Source: Bryobacterales bacterium (GTDB lineage: Bacteria; Acidobacteriota; Terriglobia; Bryobacterales; Bryobacteraceae). From it: DNA of 44,439 nucleotides. The stretch covers positions 1 through 44,439 of the forward strand of contig JAEUQC010000156.1 of the NCBI GenBank assembly GCA_016789905.1, in the 5' to 3' direction. This document shows, piece by piece, positions 23,602-33,044 of this stretch. The position numbers and the translations under genes were made by a program. The first letter of the stretch is position 1; each line of letters begins with the position of its first letter. A model generated the notes under the pieces. That model did no database searches, was not told where the DNA came from, and saw only the letters and a list, made by a program, of their open reading frames with translations.

Positions 23602-24738
23602 TCAGCGACTGTGGATCAGCCCGAGGTAGTTGCGCAGGTGGGTTTGCGGCTCGAACGCCGCAAGCGCGGCTTGCACAGGACTCTCATCGCCCAACATCGA
23701 TCCCAATTCCTCCACACTCTCAAATACTCGTCCGCCACCGGTCTGCCGCACCAATTCCGGCAGGGCCCCGCGCGGCGAAACGTATACCGGCGTTCCCTGG
23801 CGCAGCGATTCCAGCACCACCAGCCCAAACGTCTCCTCGCAGATGGATGGCACTATAGTGGCTCGCGCGCGCGAAAAGAGATTGGGCAGATCGGCAAAGG
23901 GCACCCGGCCCAGGAACTCAATGTTCTTCGCTCCGGCCGCCAAGGCCCGCAACGCTGGTTCATCTTCGCCCGCGCCGGCGATCTTCAGCCGCAGGCCATT
24001 GTGCTTGAAGAGCGGCAACAGCGTGTGAACACCTTTGGCCTTTTCCAACCGGGTAACTACCAGGTAGAAATCCTCTCGCGCCAGTGGCGGGACGGTGTTC
24101 GCCGTCGTGAAGTTCGGCAAAACACGCACTGGCAAATCCGGCAGGTATCCCTTTACCTTTCGCGCAACGAACGCGCTGGGGGCCAGAAAAAGGTCGATAT
24201 TTTGAAGCCCGTCGCGAATCACTCCGCCGCGGCGCCAGAATTGCGGCGGCCGGCCGCGCCGCAACAGGCAGGTATGGCAGGTGCGTTTGTCACAGTTGGA
24301 CTCGCCGTTGCGGAAAAGGATGTGCGAAGGGCAGATGAGCCAGTATTCGTGCAGTGTCATCAACCTGAAACCACTGCCCCAGCGGAACGCTTCCGGCGCT
24401 CCTAGCAACGAGGCGTTATGCCAGTGCGTGACGTCGAAACCCTGGCCCAGAATCCTGCGCAGGGCCGGCGCATACATCGAGTCTCGCCCGGAGATGTGGG
24501 CCGACAGCGGCGCCAGCGCGCCAAACGGCGAGCGCAACGTATGCACTACCACACCGCTATGCAATGGAAATGGCGACGGCGCCACCGGCCCCCGCAGCAG
24601 TTCAAACGCGTTCGCGCAATGGACAACTTCCACGTGATGGCCGGCGTGCGCCAACAGGTTTGCCAACGAGGCTACGAAAATGGCATCGCCGCCAAAATGC
24701 AGCGGCGGAAAGAAAGTCGTCAGCAGACAGAAACGCAT
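23602..24738 (-). CDS. Glycosyltransferase family 4
   Basis: A 378-residue GT-B glycosyltransferase, cytoplasmic side. The N-terminal domain begins MRFCLLTTFFPPLHFGGDAI with the usual glycine-rich loop; the C-terminal nucleotide-sugar domain has VVTRLEKAKGVHTLLPLF, RLKIAGAGEDEPALRAL, IEFLGRVPFADLPNLFSRA and the E-x7-E motif CEETFGLVVLESLRQGTPV. An insert with four Cys (ESNCDKRTCHTC), seen in other GT4 enzymes, may bind a metal. Sugar and acceptor unknown. It starts 29 bases from the divergent radical SAM gene and is the border of the glycan locus. Confidence 0.88.
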   Translation of the reverse strand: MRFCLLTTFFPPLHFGGDAIFVASLANLLAHAGHHVEVVHCANAFELLRGPVAPSPFPLHSGVVVHTLRSPFGALAPLSAHISGRDSMYAPALRRILGQGFDVTHWHNASLLGAPEAFRWGSGFRLMTLHEYWLICPSHILFRNGESNCDKRTCHTCLLRRGRPPQFWRRGGVIRDGLQNIDLFLAPSAFVARKVKGYLPDLPVRVLPNFTTANTVPPLAREDFYLVVTRLEKAKGVHTLLPLFKHNGLRLKIAGAGEDEPALRALAAGAKNIEFLGRVPFADLPNLFSRARATIVPSICEETFGLVVLESLRQGTPVYVSPRGALPELVRQTGGGRVFESVEELGSMLGDESPVQAALAAFEPQTHLRNYLGLIHSR

Positions 24739-24767
24739 GGAGAGGTCTCTGTTAGTCTAGGAGAATA

Positions 24768-25913
24768 TTGAACCTGTTTGCCAGAATGCAGCGTCATCTC
24801 CGGTTGACCCTTCGCAACTACGGCGTTGGCGGGCAAATCGGCGGCCGCCCGTCTCCTCCGTTCCTCATCGTTTTCATCAACTCCATCTGCAACCAGACTT
24901 GCGATCACTGTTTTTACTGGAGGAATCTCAACCGCAAGGACGATCTGACGGTGGACGAGTTCCGCGCGCTTTCGAATGAACTGGGAACGATTGAGAACCT
25001 GAACCTCTCCGGCGGAGAGCCGTTTCTGCGAAAAGAGTTCGCCGAAATCTGCCGGTTCTTCATCCGGAACAATGGCGTGCGGCAGATCTACGTGCCCACC
25101 AACGGCACCTTCACGGACCGCACCATTGCGGCTCTGGAAGACGTGTTGAAAGAGCCATCGCTGACCCTATTCGCCGTTGAACTTTCGCTGGACGGAATGG
25201 CCGATTACCATGACCGCTTTCGAGGAATGAAAAACGCCTTCGCGCGGTCAATGGAAACTTATCGTGCGCTGGCGGAGCTGCAGAAGCGGGATCCTCGTTT
25301 GCGCATTCACTCGATCTCGACGGCCACCTCGGAGAATATGGGCGAAATTGCCGAGTTGACACGCTTTCTCTACGAGAACTGTCCCGCCATGGATCACCAT
25401 AATCTCGCGCTTATTCGCGGCGATCGAAAGAACCCGGCGCTGGCGGGGCCAACACTCGACAACTACCGCGACCTGTACCGCTACGTACAGTCGGTGTGGG
25501 CGCCGCGCGAAGAACAGCGATTCGGCAGCATCGTGGAACCCATGCTGCAATGGGCGAAACTGAAGACGGCCGTGGCACAGCGGCAAGTGGTGCCTTGCCG
25601 CGCGGGGCGCCTTAGCGCCGTAGTCTATGCCAATGGCGATGTTAGCTTTTGCGAGACTCACGCCCCGCTCGGCAACCTGCGTGATTCCACCTTCACCCAA
25701 CTCTGGAACTCGCCCCTGGCCGAAACGTTGCGCGCCTCGGTGGACGCGCGAGCCTGCTGGTGCACGAACGAAGTTTTCCTGTGGCCCAGCATCGTCTTCC
25801 AACCCGCCCAACTGGTTCGCGCGATGGTGGCCGCGCGCCCGTGGCGAAAGCCGGCGGCCGCCCAGAAGCCTCCGGCGCCGCAGTCCTCGAATGGGCTCGT
25901 CAACATCGGTTAA
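24768..25913 (+). CDS. Radical SAM/SPASM protein in the polysaccharide locus
   Basis: A 381-residue radical SAM enzyme. Cluster-binding motif C41-x3-C45-x2-C48 (ICNQTCDHCFYW) is followed by the glycine-rich NLSGGEPFLRKEF. The C-terminus has a second Cys set (VPCRAGR, VSFCETHAPLGNL, ACWCTNEVF) typical of SPASM auxiliary clusters. SPASM enzymes modify peptides or small molecules; some in glycan loci act on sugars. Start is TTG 24768, supported by TAGGAG five bases before it. It is the only plus-strand gene here and shares its stop with the converging methyltransferase through TTAA at 25910-25913. Substrate unknown. Confidence 0.85.
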   Translation: MNLFARMQRHLRLTLRNYGVGGQIGGRPSPPFLIVFINSICNQTCDHCFYWRNLNRKDDLTVDEFRALSNELGTIENLNLSGGEPFLRKEFAEICRFFIRNNGVRQIYVPTNGTFTDRTIAALEDVLKEPSLTLFAVELSLDGMADYHDRFRGMKNAFARSMETYRALAELQKRDPRLRIHSISTATSENMGEIAELTRFLYENCPAMDHHNLALIRGDRKNPALAGPTLDNYRDLYRYVQSVWAPREEQRFGSIVEPMLQWAKLKTAVAQRQVVPCRAGRLSAVVYANGDVSFCETHAPLGNLRDSTFTQLWNSPLAETLRASVDARACWCTNEVFLWPSIVFQPAQLVRAMVAARPWRKPAAAQKPPAPQSSNGLVNIG

Positions 25914-26836
25914 CCGCGAATCATCCAGCGGGGGGCGATGAGAGACATCCCCGGCGCCAGACGAAGGCCGCGATACAGCGCCAACACCCGCCGCGCACTC
26001 GCGCCCATCTGCGGAGCGAATAGAGGCGCCGCCTCGGTCCGCGCATTCACCCAACCGGACGCGCGCGCCAGTTCCCTGCCCTCCTCCGCGCTGCGCAGTT
26101 GGATGCCATACGGATGCAGATCCGGCCTTCGTCGGGCCACGAAAGGCGCCTGCCAGCGGCGCGGCAACCAGCCCACTCCCCACAGATGCACATGAGGCTC
26201 CGGTAGCGGCGCCCAACGGTTGTTACTCGTTAGAAGAAGCGAAGACCCCACGCGCCTCATTTCCCGCAGGCTTTGCGCCGCGTCCCGGAGATGTTCCAAG
26301 GTGTCGAACGAAATGACGCGCGCCCCCATGGAATCGGCAAACGGAAGGTGCTCCGCGTTCGCGCACACCAACCGCGCCGCCACACCCGCTTCCCGCAGCC
26401 GAAGCTGTCCCAGCACAAGCCAGCGAAACGCAATATCGACTCCCATGCCGCCCCCGGCCGCAATGAGGGCCGCGCCGGTTGAGCAACCCACATCCAACAG
26501 CGGACCGTCGCCGCGGCTGTAGGCGAGCATCTCGCGGGCAATCGCAACCTCCGCCAACGCCCGGGCCGTCCAGCGTTCGGCCAGGTCCGCTGGATCGTCG
26601 GGCGTGATGGCGTAGTAGTGACGCACGGCGTTGGCGAAACTCATGCCGCGCGTCGCCGCCTCCAGCGCCTGGCCTTTGGCCCGGTCCGCTTCCAGGCCAA
26701 TGTATGGATCGGCGAACAGCCGAAAGTCAGGGATGCCGCAGATTACCGGAAACACGCGCGCGCAAGTCGCGCAGCCGTAGGCATTCCCGGACTCCGCCAA
26801 CCCTCCTTTGCACTGGGGACAAACGAATCGCATCAT
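25910..26836 (-). CDS. Zinc-ribbon plus SAM-dependent methyltransferase
   Basis: A 308-residue protein. Residues 4-33 are a zinc ribbon, CPQC and CATC, ending VFPVICGIPDFR, in the Trm112-like style placed in front of many methyltransferases. The methyltransferase core has motif I PLLDVGCSTGAALIAAG, then GVDIAFRWLVLG, HLPFADSMGARVISFDTLEHL and SLREMRRVGSSLLLT. It likely methylates a sugar or lipid intermediate. ATG 26836 overlaps the upstream GT2 stop (TGATG); an upstream in-frame start at 26902 would lie inside that gene. Last gene of the long coupled run. Confidence 0.82.
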   Translation of the reverse strand: MMRFVCPQCKGGLAESGNAYGCATCARVFPVICGIPDFRLFADPYIGLEADRAKGQALEAATRGMSFANAVRHYYAITPDDPADLAERWTARALAEVAIAREMLAYSRGDGPLLDVGCSTGAALIAAGGGMGVDIAFRWLVLGQLRLREAGVAARLVCANAEHLPFADSMGARVISFDTLEHLRDAAQSLREMRRVGSSLLLTSNNRWAPLPEPHVHLWGVGWLPRRWQAPFVARRRPDLHPYGIQLRSAEEGRELARASGWVNARTEAAPLFAPQMGASARRVLALYRGLRLAPGMSLIAPRWMIRG

Positions 26837-27693
26837 CAATCCGTATCGTTGCAACTCTCGCCCGCGCCTGCTAAATACCCCGCCATCTCGCCGGCCGCCC
26901 ACGCCGCATAGTAGACGGCCAAGAGCGGCGCGGCCACGCAGAATCTAAGGCCTTTCCCATGGCGCGCCGCCGCCCGGGCGCCACGCCAGAATAACAATAG
27001 CGCCACGAAAATAAATACCGCCGAATGCGCCCTTCCGCAACGCGCGCCATAGCAACGGCCATGACGGTAGCGCAGAAAAACATATTCGAAGAGCCCGCGG
27101 CGCTGCTGTTGGGTAACGGCGGCGCAGGGGACGTACCAGAAGGGGCCGCGAGCGGCGCGCAACACCGTGTTGAACTCCGCCTCCCAGAAGCCATCGCTCC
27201 ATTCCGTGGCCAACGACAGCAGATCGTCGCGCCGGTAGAGTGCATTGTTACCCGGCAGGTGCGCGCAATAGCCGGCCCGCCCAGGCGGCAGAAATGCCGT
27301 ATACCGGGTGAAATAATGGGCCCAGCCGAGCCAGCTTGTGCGGCCATTCCGCACCGGCCCGCCCCAGGCGCTTGCCGGATGATCCCCGGCGGCTTGCAAC
27401 AGGCTGGTTACCCAGTCGCGCTCTACCGTACAGTGATCTTCGGTGATCAGGATAAACTCGCCGAAAGCCGCGCGCACGCCGTCCCTTCGCAGTTGTGGCA
27501 CGCTGCGCCGCCCTTCCCCGCGCACCAGGCGGACGCCTCGCAACCGGCTGGCGATCATCGATGTCTCATCGCCGCTCGCGTAGGCGACAACGATCTCCGC
27601 CTCCAATCCCTCGCACGCCTCCTTGATACTGGCGACACAGGTTTCCAGTGTCGTTGTCGCCCGCCGCACTGGTATCACAACGGAGACCTTCAC
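26836..27693 (-). CDS. Glycosyltransferase family 2
   Basis: A 285-residue GT-A enzyme with N-terminal KVSVVIPVRRATTTLETCVASI, acidic triad region FILITEDHCTVERDW, an AHLPGNNALYRRDDL acceptor-side loop and a helical, hydrophobic C-terminus (FIFVALLLFWRG and AVYYAAWAAGEMAGYLAG), so it is likely membrane-attached. It is a paralogue of the GT2 genes at 28810 and 36403 (same W-x7-Y core and GE-x-GY tail). GTG 27693 overlaps the upstream stop by four bases (GTGA). Confidence 0.85.
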   Translation of the reverse strand: MKVSVVIPVRRATTTLETCVASIKEACEGLEAEIVVAYASGDETSMIASRLRGVRLVRGEGRRSVPQLRRDGVRAAFGEFILITEDHCTVERDWVTSLLQAAGDHPASAWGGPVRNGRTSWLGWAHYFTRYTAFLPPGRAGYCAHLPGNNALYRRDDLLSLATEWSDGFWEAEFNTVLRAARGPFWYVPCAAVTQQQRRGLFEYVFLRYRHGRCYGARCGRAHSAVFIFVALLLFWRGARAAARHGKGLRFCVAAPLLAVYYAAWAAGEMAGYLAGAGESCNDTD

Positions 27694-28805
27694 CGGCTCA
27701 CCATCTCTTCAAAAACTGTCGCGAGCGCTAGTGCTCCGCGCGCCCATGAGAACTCTGCCGCTCGCCGCGCCGATCGCTCGCGCATAGCTTTGCGTTCGGC
27801 GTCATTGTCGAGCACCCTCCCGATTGCTTCCGCCCAGCCCCCTTTCACCACGGCCACTGCGTCTCCACCTACCTCCTCCAACGCGTGCCCCGGGGCGACA
27901 ACGCACGCGCAACCGCACGCCATCGCCTCCACCAGCGGCAGGCCAAAACCCTCTTCAAGCGAGGGCATCACATATACGGCGCAGCGCCGGTACAACTCGG
28001 CCAATTCCTCGTCCGGCACGTAGCCGGCAAACACCACCGCGTCAGCAACCTGGCAACGATCCGCCTCCGCGCGCAACTCCTCATAACACCCCTGAAACCC
28101 GTCGTGCTTGTAGTCACCGGCAAGCACGAGCCGCAAGGCCGGCCGGCGCGCTCGCAGCGCCGCTAGAGCTGGGATCAAAACCCGCAGATTCTTGTTCGGA
28201 CTGATTCCGCCGACCGCCAACAAGTAAGGTTCTTCGCTCCGGTCGGCGCGCTGGAACACCGGCGCCGCGGCTTCGGAAACCACCGCGATCCGTCGCGAGT
28301 CGATGCCAAAGTGCTCCGCGATGCTCCGCCGCGAATGCACGGAAACAGTAACGATTCTGGCCGCTTGCGCTAAGGCAAGCTTGACTTTCAGATCCCAGAA
28401 CAGTTTCTGGCGCTTGCCCGCGAAGGCCCACTGAGGATGCCGGTCAGCCATCGTGTCATGTATGCCCACCGCGACCGGCAATCGCCCCAGCAACGGGAAG
28501 TACGAATAGACAGTGGGGAACCAGAACGCATCGAACTCTACGGTCCGCACCGCGCGGCTCATCCGCCACAGGTCAGGCACCGATCGCGCGCTATTGGCGG
28601 CTGCGCCGGCGCTCACGCTCTGGCCCGTATTGGCCGATTGCCATTGCAAGTTTGGCGCCGTGATAATGTCCTGCCTCGGCTGATCCAGGAAAACGGTGAA
28701 TTGCCAAGCCGGCCGCAGCCGCACGAGTTCCGGGAGAAGCTCTCGCAGAAAACGGCCATAGCCCCGGCGGTTGCTCCAGGTGCCGCCGTCGATTCCGATT
28801 CGCAT
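27690..28805 (-). CDS. Glycosyltransferase family 4
   Basis: A 371-residue GT-B enzyme starting MRIGIDGGTWSNRRGYGRFL. The nucleotide-sugar half shows LLAVGGISPNKNLRVLIPAL, RLVLAGDYKHDGF, VVFAGYVPDEELAELYRRC and the E-x7-E motif SLEEGFGLPLVEAMACGCACVV. Transfers an unknown sugar in glycan assembly. ATG 28805 was preferred to the in-frame start at 28841, which adds 12 unlikely residues and overlaps the upstream gene. It follows the GT2 gene at 28810 by four bases. Confidence 0.88.
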   Translation of the reverse strand: MRIGIDGGTWSNRRGYGRFLRELLPELVRLRPAWQFTVFLDQPRQDIITAPNLQWQSANTGQSVSAGAAANSARSVPDLWRMSRAVRTVEFDAFWFPTVYSYFPLLGRLPVAVGIHDTMADRHPQWAFAGKRQKLFWDLKVKLALAQAARIVTVSVHSRRSIAEHFGIDSRRIAVVSEAAAPVFQRADRSEEPYLLAVGGISPNKNLRVLIPALAALRARRPALRLVLAGDYKHDGFQGCYEELRAEADRCQVADAVVFAGYVPDEELAELYRRCAVYVMPSLEEGFGLPLVEAMACGCACVVAPGHALEEVGGDAVAVVKGGWAEAIGRVLDNDAERKAMRERSARRAAEFSWARGALALATVFEEMVSR

Positions 28806-28809
28806 CGGT

Positions 28810-29658
28810 CTAATAGATGTGCTGCTTGCCTGAGGAACCAAAACAATAGCCTAACAACTCGCCGGCGCTCCATATGGCGTGGAAGAAAAAAACTCCTGGC
28901 AAACACCGCAGGAATGTTCCCGTCCGGTCCGCGCGTCTGGCTGCCACGCCGGTTCGCGCTGTCAACAAAAATGGCAACGCGGGCGACAGTGCCGCATACA
29001 TAAACCTGCGAGGACCCCGGCACCGGGCCGCGGCATACTCGCGGCCATACTGAAATCGCTGCTGCGCGAAATCAGAGAAAGACATGGCATTGCGGAAAAT
29101 CACTTGCGCGGGGATGGTGCGAAGTCTCCGGCCTTGCGCGCGCCACGCCAAATGCAATCGCGTCTCCCACGCGCCGGTGGCCAACAGCTCCCGCTGCTCA
29201 TGCAACGCGACTGTCTTGTAGCTTAGGTGCGCGCCGCTAATGTCGGGCACATTTGTCTCGGTGAGTGGCGGGGCAAAGGCGGCGTATTCGCAAAGCCACA
29301 CCGCTGCATCCATCCATCGCGCGCCAGCCGCGATTCCTACCGCGCCGCCGATCGCGGGCGCTTCCGGATGGGCCGCGTGGGCAGCCGCGATGGCATCGCC
29401 CCAGCCATGCTCCGGCACACACCGCCCTTCCAGACATGCCACAACCGGTTCACTCACCGCGTCCAACATTGCCCAACGCATGACCGGTACCGGCGTCGGC
29501 GTTGGGAAGCGCCGCACCTCAACGGGAACCGCGGGCGCGCGCTCCGAACAGTCCGCCACCAGGATCTGACGCACCGCCGGATCCTGGCGCAGCCGCTCGA
29601 CGCAGGCTTGCAATGTTGATTCTGATCGATACGCGGTGACAATGACACTTAAGGTCAC
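28810..29658 (-). CDS. Glycosyltransferase family 2
   Basis: A 282-residue GT-A-type enzyme. It opens TLSVIVTAYRSESTLQACVERL; the core is PVVACLEGRCVPEHGW, with an atypical acidic motif, then IGGAVGIAAGARWMDAAVWLCEYA and DISGAHLSYKTVAL. A hydrophobic C-terminus (AALSPALPFLLTART, IWSAGELLGYCFG) suggests membrane contact. It is a paralogue of the GT2 genes at 26836 and 36403. Start GTG 29658, one base after the preceding gene's TAA, so coupled. Confidence 0.8.
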   Translation of the reverse strand: MTLSVIVTAYRSESTLQACVERLRQDPAVRQILVADCSERAPAVPVEVRRFPTPTPVPVMRWAMLDAVSEPVVACLEGRCVPEHGWGDAIAAAHAAHPEAPAIGGAVGIAAGARWMDAAVWLCEYAAFAPPLTETNVPDISGAHLSYKTVALHEQRELLATGAWETRLHLAWRAQGRRLRTIPAQVIFRNAMSFSDFAQQRFQYGREYAAARCRGPRRFMYAALSPALPFLLTARTGVAARRADRTGTFLRCLPGVFFFHAIWSAGELLGYCFGSSGKQHIY

Positions 29659-29659
29659 T

Positions 29660-30991
29660 TTACTTCTCCGGCACCGGCGCGCGCCCGCGCCCCGTGAGGT
29701 TGCGCCATGTGAATCGCAACAGCCCCGCGCCGAACGAGATGCCGTTATAGAAGTGATACAGCAGGTGGAACGGTATCGCCGCCATGGCGAAAGACCGGCC
29801 GCGCTTGGCCGCCAGGAACAAATAGAACTGATTGTTCAGCACGACGAGTCCAAGCAGGATAAGGAAGAAAACACCCATCACGGCGTGCCCCGGCAGATAG
29901 GCCATGATAAACAGGGTCGATAGGGACCCATAAAGGAGCAAGAAAAGCGAGACCACACGCGACTGGCGCTCATCTTCAAAGGCGTAGCGGTGCCGCAAGA
30001 ACAACAGCACATAGCCCAGCACTACCGGAGGGATGATGCCAAGCATATGGTTGCTCCACGCCAGCCCCACCAGCACCGCGAAACCTGCGCTGACTCCAAG
30101 GAAGGCTTTTCGTCCGCGGGGCGCGCCTTCGGCGTCCAGCCAGAACCGTCCCATCACGAACAACAGCAGGGCGAACAGAGGCGTTAGGAAATAGCCCTTC
30201 CAATAAATCGTCATCAACAGCGCGAAGCCAACGCACAAGAAGGCCAACGCCACGCTGATCCGCTGACTGAGTTGCAGGTTCAGGTCGTTCGGCATGTTGC
30301 GGTCCCGCAGGATCAATTCCGTCCACGGAATGCCGCGATCCAGAATGTCCGTCTTCAACAGGTTCCAGAACGTCCATCGCTTCAGGTGCTTCACGCGCAG
30401 ATCTTTGTCCAGCACCATGCGCCGCCCGGCCTGAAACAGGCGGTAGCCTAGCTCAATGTCTTCAATCGCTGGGCGCGCGTAGCTCTCGTCGAAACCGCTG
30501 TGTGCCAGGAACACCTCCCGGCGGATGGCGCCGCAACCGCTCCAAAATGTCGATGCCTGCTCCTGGCCAGTCTGGTGAACAAAACAATGCATCAGGTTTT
30601 TGTACTGGCTCAGGAAATCGAGCTCCGCCGGGTCATCGTCATAGGAGCCGATCACGGCGTCAACATCCGGACTGGAGTCAAACGCCGCCACTACGCGCCC
30701 AACGGCATCCGTCTGTGCCACAACGTCAGCATCCAGAAAAAACAGAACGTCCCCACTCGCCTGGCGCGCGCCAGCATTTCTCGCTCGCGCCGGTCCGCCT
30801 TTGCGTCCCGTAGTCAGGACCCGTGCGCCGAGCGCTTCGGCCACTTCCCTCGACCGGTCGGTTGAACCGTCATCGACAACCAGTACTTCCAGCGGAGCAA
30901 CGGTCGACTTCCGCAGCGCTTCCAGGCACCGCGCCAATTCGGCCTCCCCGTTATGCACGGGCACAATCACGCTCACCGTAGTGCTGCTCAC
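29660..30991 (-). CDS. Membrane-bound glycosyltransferase family 2
   Basis: A 443-residue GT-A enzyme fused to a multi-pass membrane part. The catalytic domain holds VSVIVPVHNGEAELARCLEAL, LVVDDGSTDRSREVAE, the DxD-type LFFLDADVVA and SGCGAIRREVFLAHSGFDES with IEDIELGYRL. About six transmembrane helices follow between residues 240 and 430. Such enzymes move sugars to lipid carriers or growing chains. GTG 30991 is used: CCGGAG stands seven bases before it and GTGA overlaps the epimerase stop; an in-frame ATG at 31012 is the alternative. Confidence 0.85.
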   Translation of the reverse strand: MSSTTVSVIVPVHNGEAELARCLEALRKSTVAPLEVLVVDDGSTDRSREVAEALGARVLTTGRKGGPARARNAGARQASGDVLFFLDADVVAQTDAVGRVVAAFDSSPDVDAVIGSYDDDPAELDFLSQYKNLMHCFVHQTGQEQASTFWSGCGAIRREVFLAHSGFDESYARPAIEDIELGYRLFQAGRRMVLDKDLRVKHLKRWTFWNLLKTDILDRGIPWTELILRDRNMPNDLNLQLSQRISVALAFLCVGFALLMTIYWKGYFLTPLFALLLFVMGRFWLDAEGAPRGRKAFLGVSAGFAVLVGLAWSNHMLGIIPPVVLGYVLLFLRHRYAFEDERQSRVVSLFLLLYGSLSTLFIMAYLPGHAVMGVFFLILLGLVVLNNQFYLFLAAKRGRSFAMAAIPFHLLYHFYNGISFGAGLLRFTWRNLTGRGRAPVPEK

Positions 30992-31917
30992 TCCTGGCTC
31001 CGGAGATACCACTCTATCGTGTCCCGCAATCCATCCCGCAACTTTACGCGAGGCCGGTAACCGAGCGCGCGCAATCGCGTCGTATCGGCCACCCAGCGCC
31101 GCGAATCTCCCGGACGCCGCTGGCCGGAAAACATCAATCGAGACTGCGTACCCATCGCATCCCTGAGCATTTCCGCCAACGTTCGAATGCTGACAGTCTC
31201 GTCACCGGCCACGTTGAACACTTCCCCGCCGAACCCCGCCTTCTCCTCGGCTAATAGAAAAGCGTCCACAATGTTCAGCGCGTGGCTGAAGTCCCGTTCT
31301 TCGGTCCCGTCGCCGAATAGCGACAGTTCCTCCGGTCTCGCCCAGAGTTTCCGAATCAAATCGTAGACCACCTGCTTTTCCTGTCGCGGGCCATACACCG
31401 AAAACAGCCGCAAGCTGCATGTCCGCAGCCCATAAGTGTGCGCATACGCGTAGCAATAGCGTTCCGCCGCCAGCTTCGCCACCGCATAGGGCGAGATGGG
31501 ACAAACTCCATCGGTCTCCTGAAACGGGCGCTCGGCGTGTTCGCCATATACGGCCCCGGTGGATGCGAACAGCACTTTTGATTCAGGGCTCACTCGCCTT
31601 ACCGCTTCCAACAAAGCGAGCGTCGCCAACAGATTCCGGTCACAGTCGCCTCGCGGGTCTGCCACGCTGCGCGACACAAGGGCATCGCCGGCCAAATGGA
31701 AAATCACGCCCGGCCGCTCCACGCCCAACAGCCGCTCCACTTCCGGATCCAATAGCGATTGTCTGCATATCTTTGTCCGCTCGCCCGCGGCGGCCAGGTT
31801 CGCCTCCCGCCCTGTCGAAAAGTCGTCAATCACTGTAACGGAGCGGCCCAGGGCGGCCAGCGCCTCCACGATGTGGGAACCAAGAAATCCGCCGCCGCCA
31901 GTCACCCAGGTCTTCAT
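30988..31917 (-). CDS. NAD-dependent nucleotide-sugar epimerase/dehydratase (extended SDR)
   Basis: A 309-residue extended SDR. NAD site TGGGGFLGSHIVEAL at residues 5-19, FHLAGDALVSRSV, Ser in FASTGAVYGE, and an intact YAVAK (Tyr-x3-Lys) catalytic pair. FSVYGPRQ and RDFSHALNIVDAFLLA are typical of UDP-glucose 4-epimerase-like enzymes. It probably interconverts or dehydrates a nucleotide sugar for the glycan. ATG 31917 overlaps the upstream GT4 stop by four bases (ATGA); the open frame before it is inside that gene. Confidence 0.88.
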   Translation of the reverse strand: MKTWVTGGGGFLGSHIVEALAALGRSVTVIDDFSTGREANLAAAGERTKICRQSLLDPEVERLLGVERPGVIFHLAGDALVSRSVADPRGDCDRNLLATLALLEAVRRVSPESKVLFASTGAVYGEHAERPFQETDGVCPISPYAVAKLAAERYCYAYAHTYGLRTCSLRLFSVYGPRQEKQVVYDLIRKLWARPEELSLFGDGTEERDFSHALNIVDAFLLAEEKAGFGGEVFNVAGDETVSIRTLAEMLRDAMGTQSRLMFSGQRRPGDSRRWVADTTRLRALGYRPRVKLRDGLRDTIEWYLRSQE

Positions 31918-33044
31918 AAATTCGCAGCCTCCCAAAGCGTCGCCAACGTCGCCCGCGCGGTGCGCTCCCAAGTGAACTCCTTCACGAATTCGAGCCCGTC
32001 CACGCTCAACCGCCCGTGGAGTTCGCGATCTTCGGCGATCCGCAGCATTGCCTCCGCCAAGGGCTCGACCGCGGCCTCCGGCAGCAGCAGCGCATGCCCG
32101 CCAGTGGTTTCCCGCAGCCCTGGCACATCGGTGGTTATCACCGGCACGCCCACAGCCTGGGCCTCCATCGTCGTCAACGACAACGCTTCGTAGGAGTACG
32201 GCAAAACAAAGCAGTCACTGGCGTTATACAGCAGCAATAGGTCTTCATTCGGCACATACCCGGTGTGGACAAAATGGCTCGAAATCCCCAGGGATCTCGC
32301 ATGTCCAGGCAGGTCGATTCCCGTCGTATTGATCCCGGCAACCAGTAGCTTGTGCGGTAGCTTGTGCTTCTCTTTGATCCGCGCGAACGCTTCCATAAGC
32401 ATTGGCACGTTCCGCCTCGGCGTAAGTTTGCCTACAAACAGGAAGTACGGCACGTCTTCGCCAAAATACTTCTCGCGAATCGAACGGAGCGCCGCCGCGT
32501 CCCGAACCGGCACAAACTCCGGCGCCGGCGCCAGCGGCGCCATCCGTATCCGCTCCTCCGGCACGCCGAAGGCCTTTATGATGTCGCTCTTCGCCGCCTG
32601 CGTCGTGGTCAGGACCAGCGTCGCATTCCGCGCGCTCCACCGGTAGATGGGAATGTACAAGTCGGGCCGGGCGAAGAAATGGTTTCTCGGGAAATACTGT
32701 GGATAGAGCGCTAGGGTGGCCTCATACACCGTCACCACAGTCTTCGCCCGCGTCAGGCGAGGGCGCGAAAACGAAGGACAAAACAACACGTCATCATCCG
32801 CCGCCGGCCCCAGCCGCAGGTTCTCCCATAGCAACATGCGCATCGCTGGTCCCAACTGTTTGTGGGAAATCCAATCCGGCAGTGGAATCTCATTTCGGTC
32901 CAGCGGCAAGTGCGAATAGAACCGCGCCTCGGCAAACGTGCCGCGCGCGAATTCACGGGACCAGCAACGCACCGTGTTCAGCAGATATCGCCCGACGCCC
33001 GTTCGATGGCCGTGGATGCGCCAGCCATTAATGCCGAGGCGCAT
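31914..33044 (-). CDS. Glycosyltransferase family 4
   Basis: A 376-residue GT-B enzyme starting MRLGINGWRIHGHRTGVGRYL, a variant of the N-terminal loop in the GT4 at 27690. The C-terminal half has FLFVGKLTPRRNVPMLMEAF, KLLVAGINTTG, FVHTGYVPNEDLLLLYNAS and YEALSLTTMEAQAVGVPVIT, with the E-x7-E pair. ATG 33044 has a GGGGAG site six bases upstream; it overlaps the previous gene by 17 bases. Sugar donor unknown. Confidence 0.88.
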   Translation of the reverse strand: MRLGINGWRIHGHRTGVGRYLLNTVRCWSREFARGTFAEARFYSHLPLDRNEIPLPDWISHKQLGPAMRMLLWENLRLGPAADDDVLFCPSFSRPRLTRAKTVVTVYEATLALYPQYFPRNHFFARPDLYIPIYRWSARNATLVLTTTQAAKSDIIKAFGVPEERIRMAPLAPAPEFVPVRDAAALRSIREKYFGEDVPYFLFVGKLTPRRNVPMLMEAFARIKEKHKLPHKLLVAGINTTGIDLPGHARSLGISSHFVHTGYVPNEDLLLLYNASDCFVLPYSYEALSLTTMEAQAVGVPVITTDVPGLRETTGGHALLLPEAAVEPLAEAMLRIAEDRELHGRLSVDGLEFVKEFTWERTARATLATLWEAANL

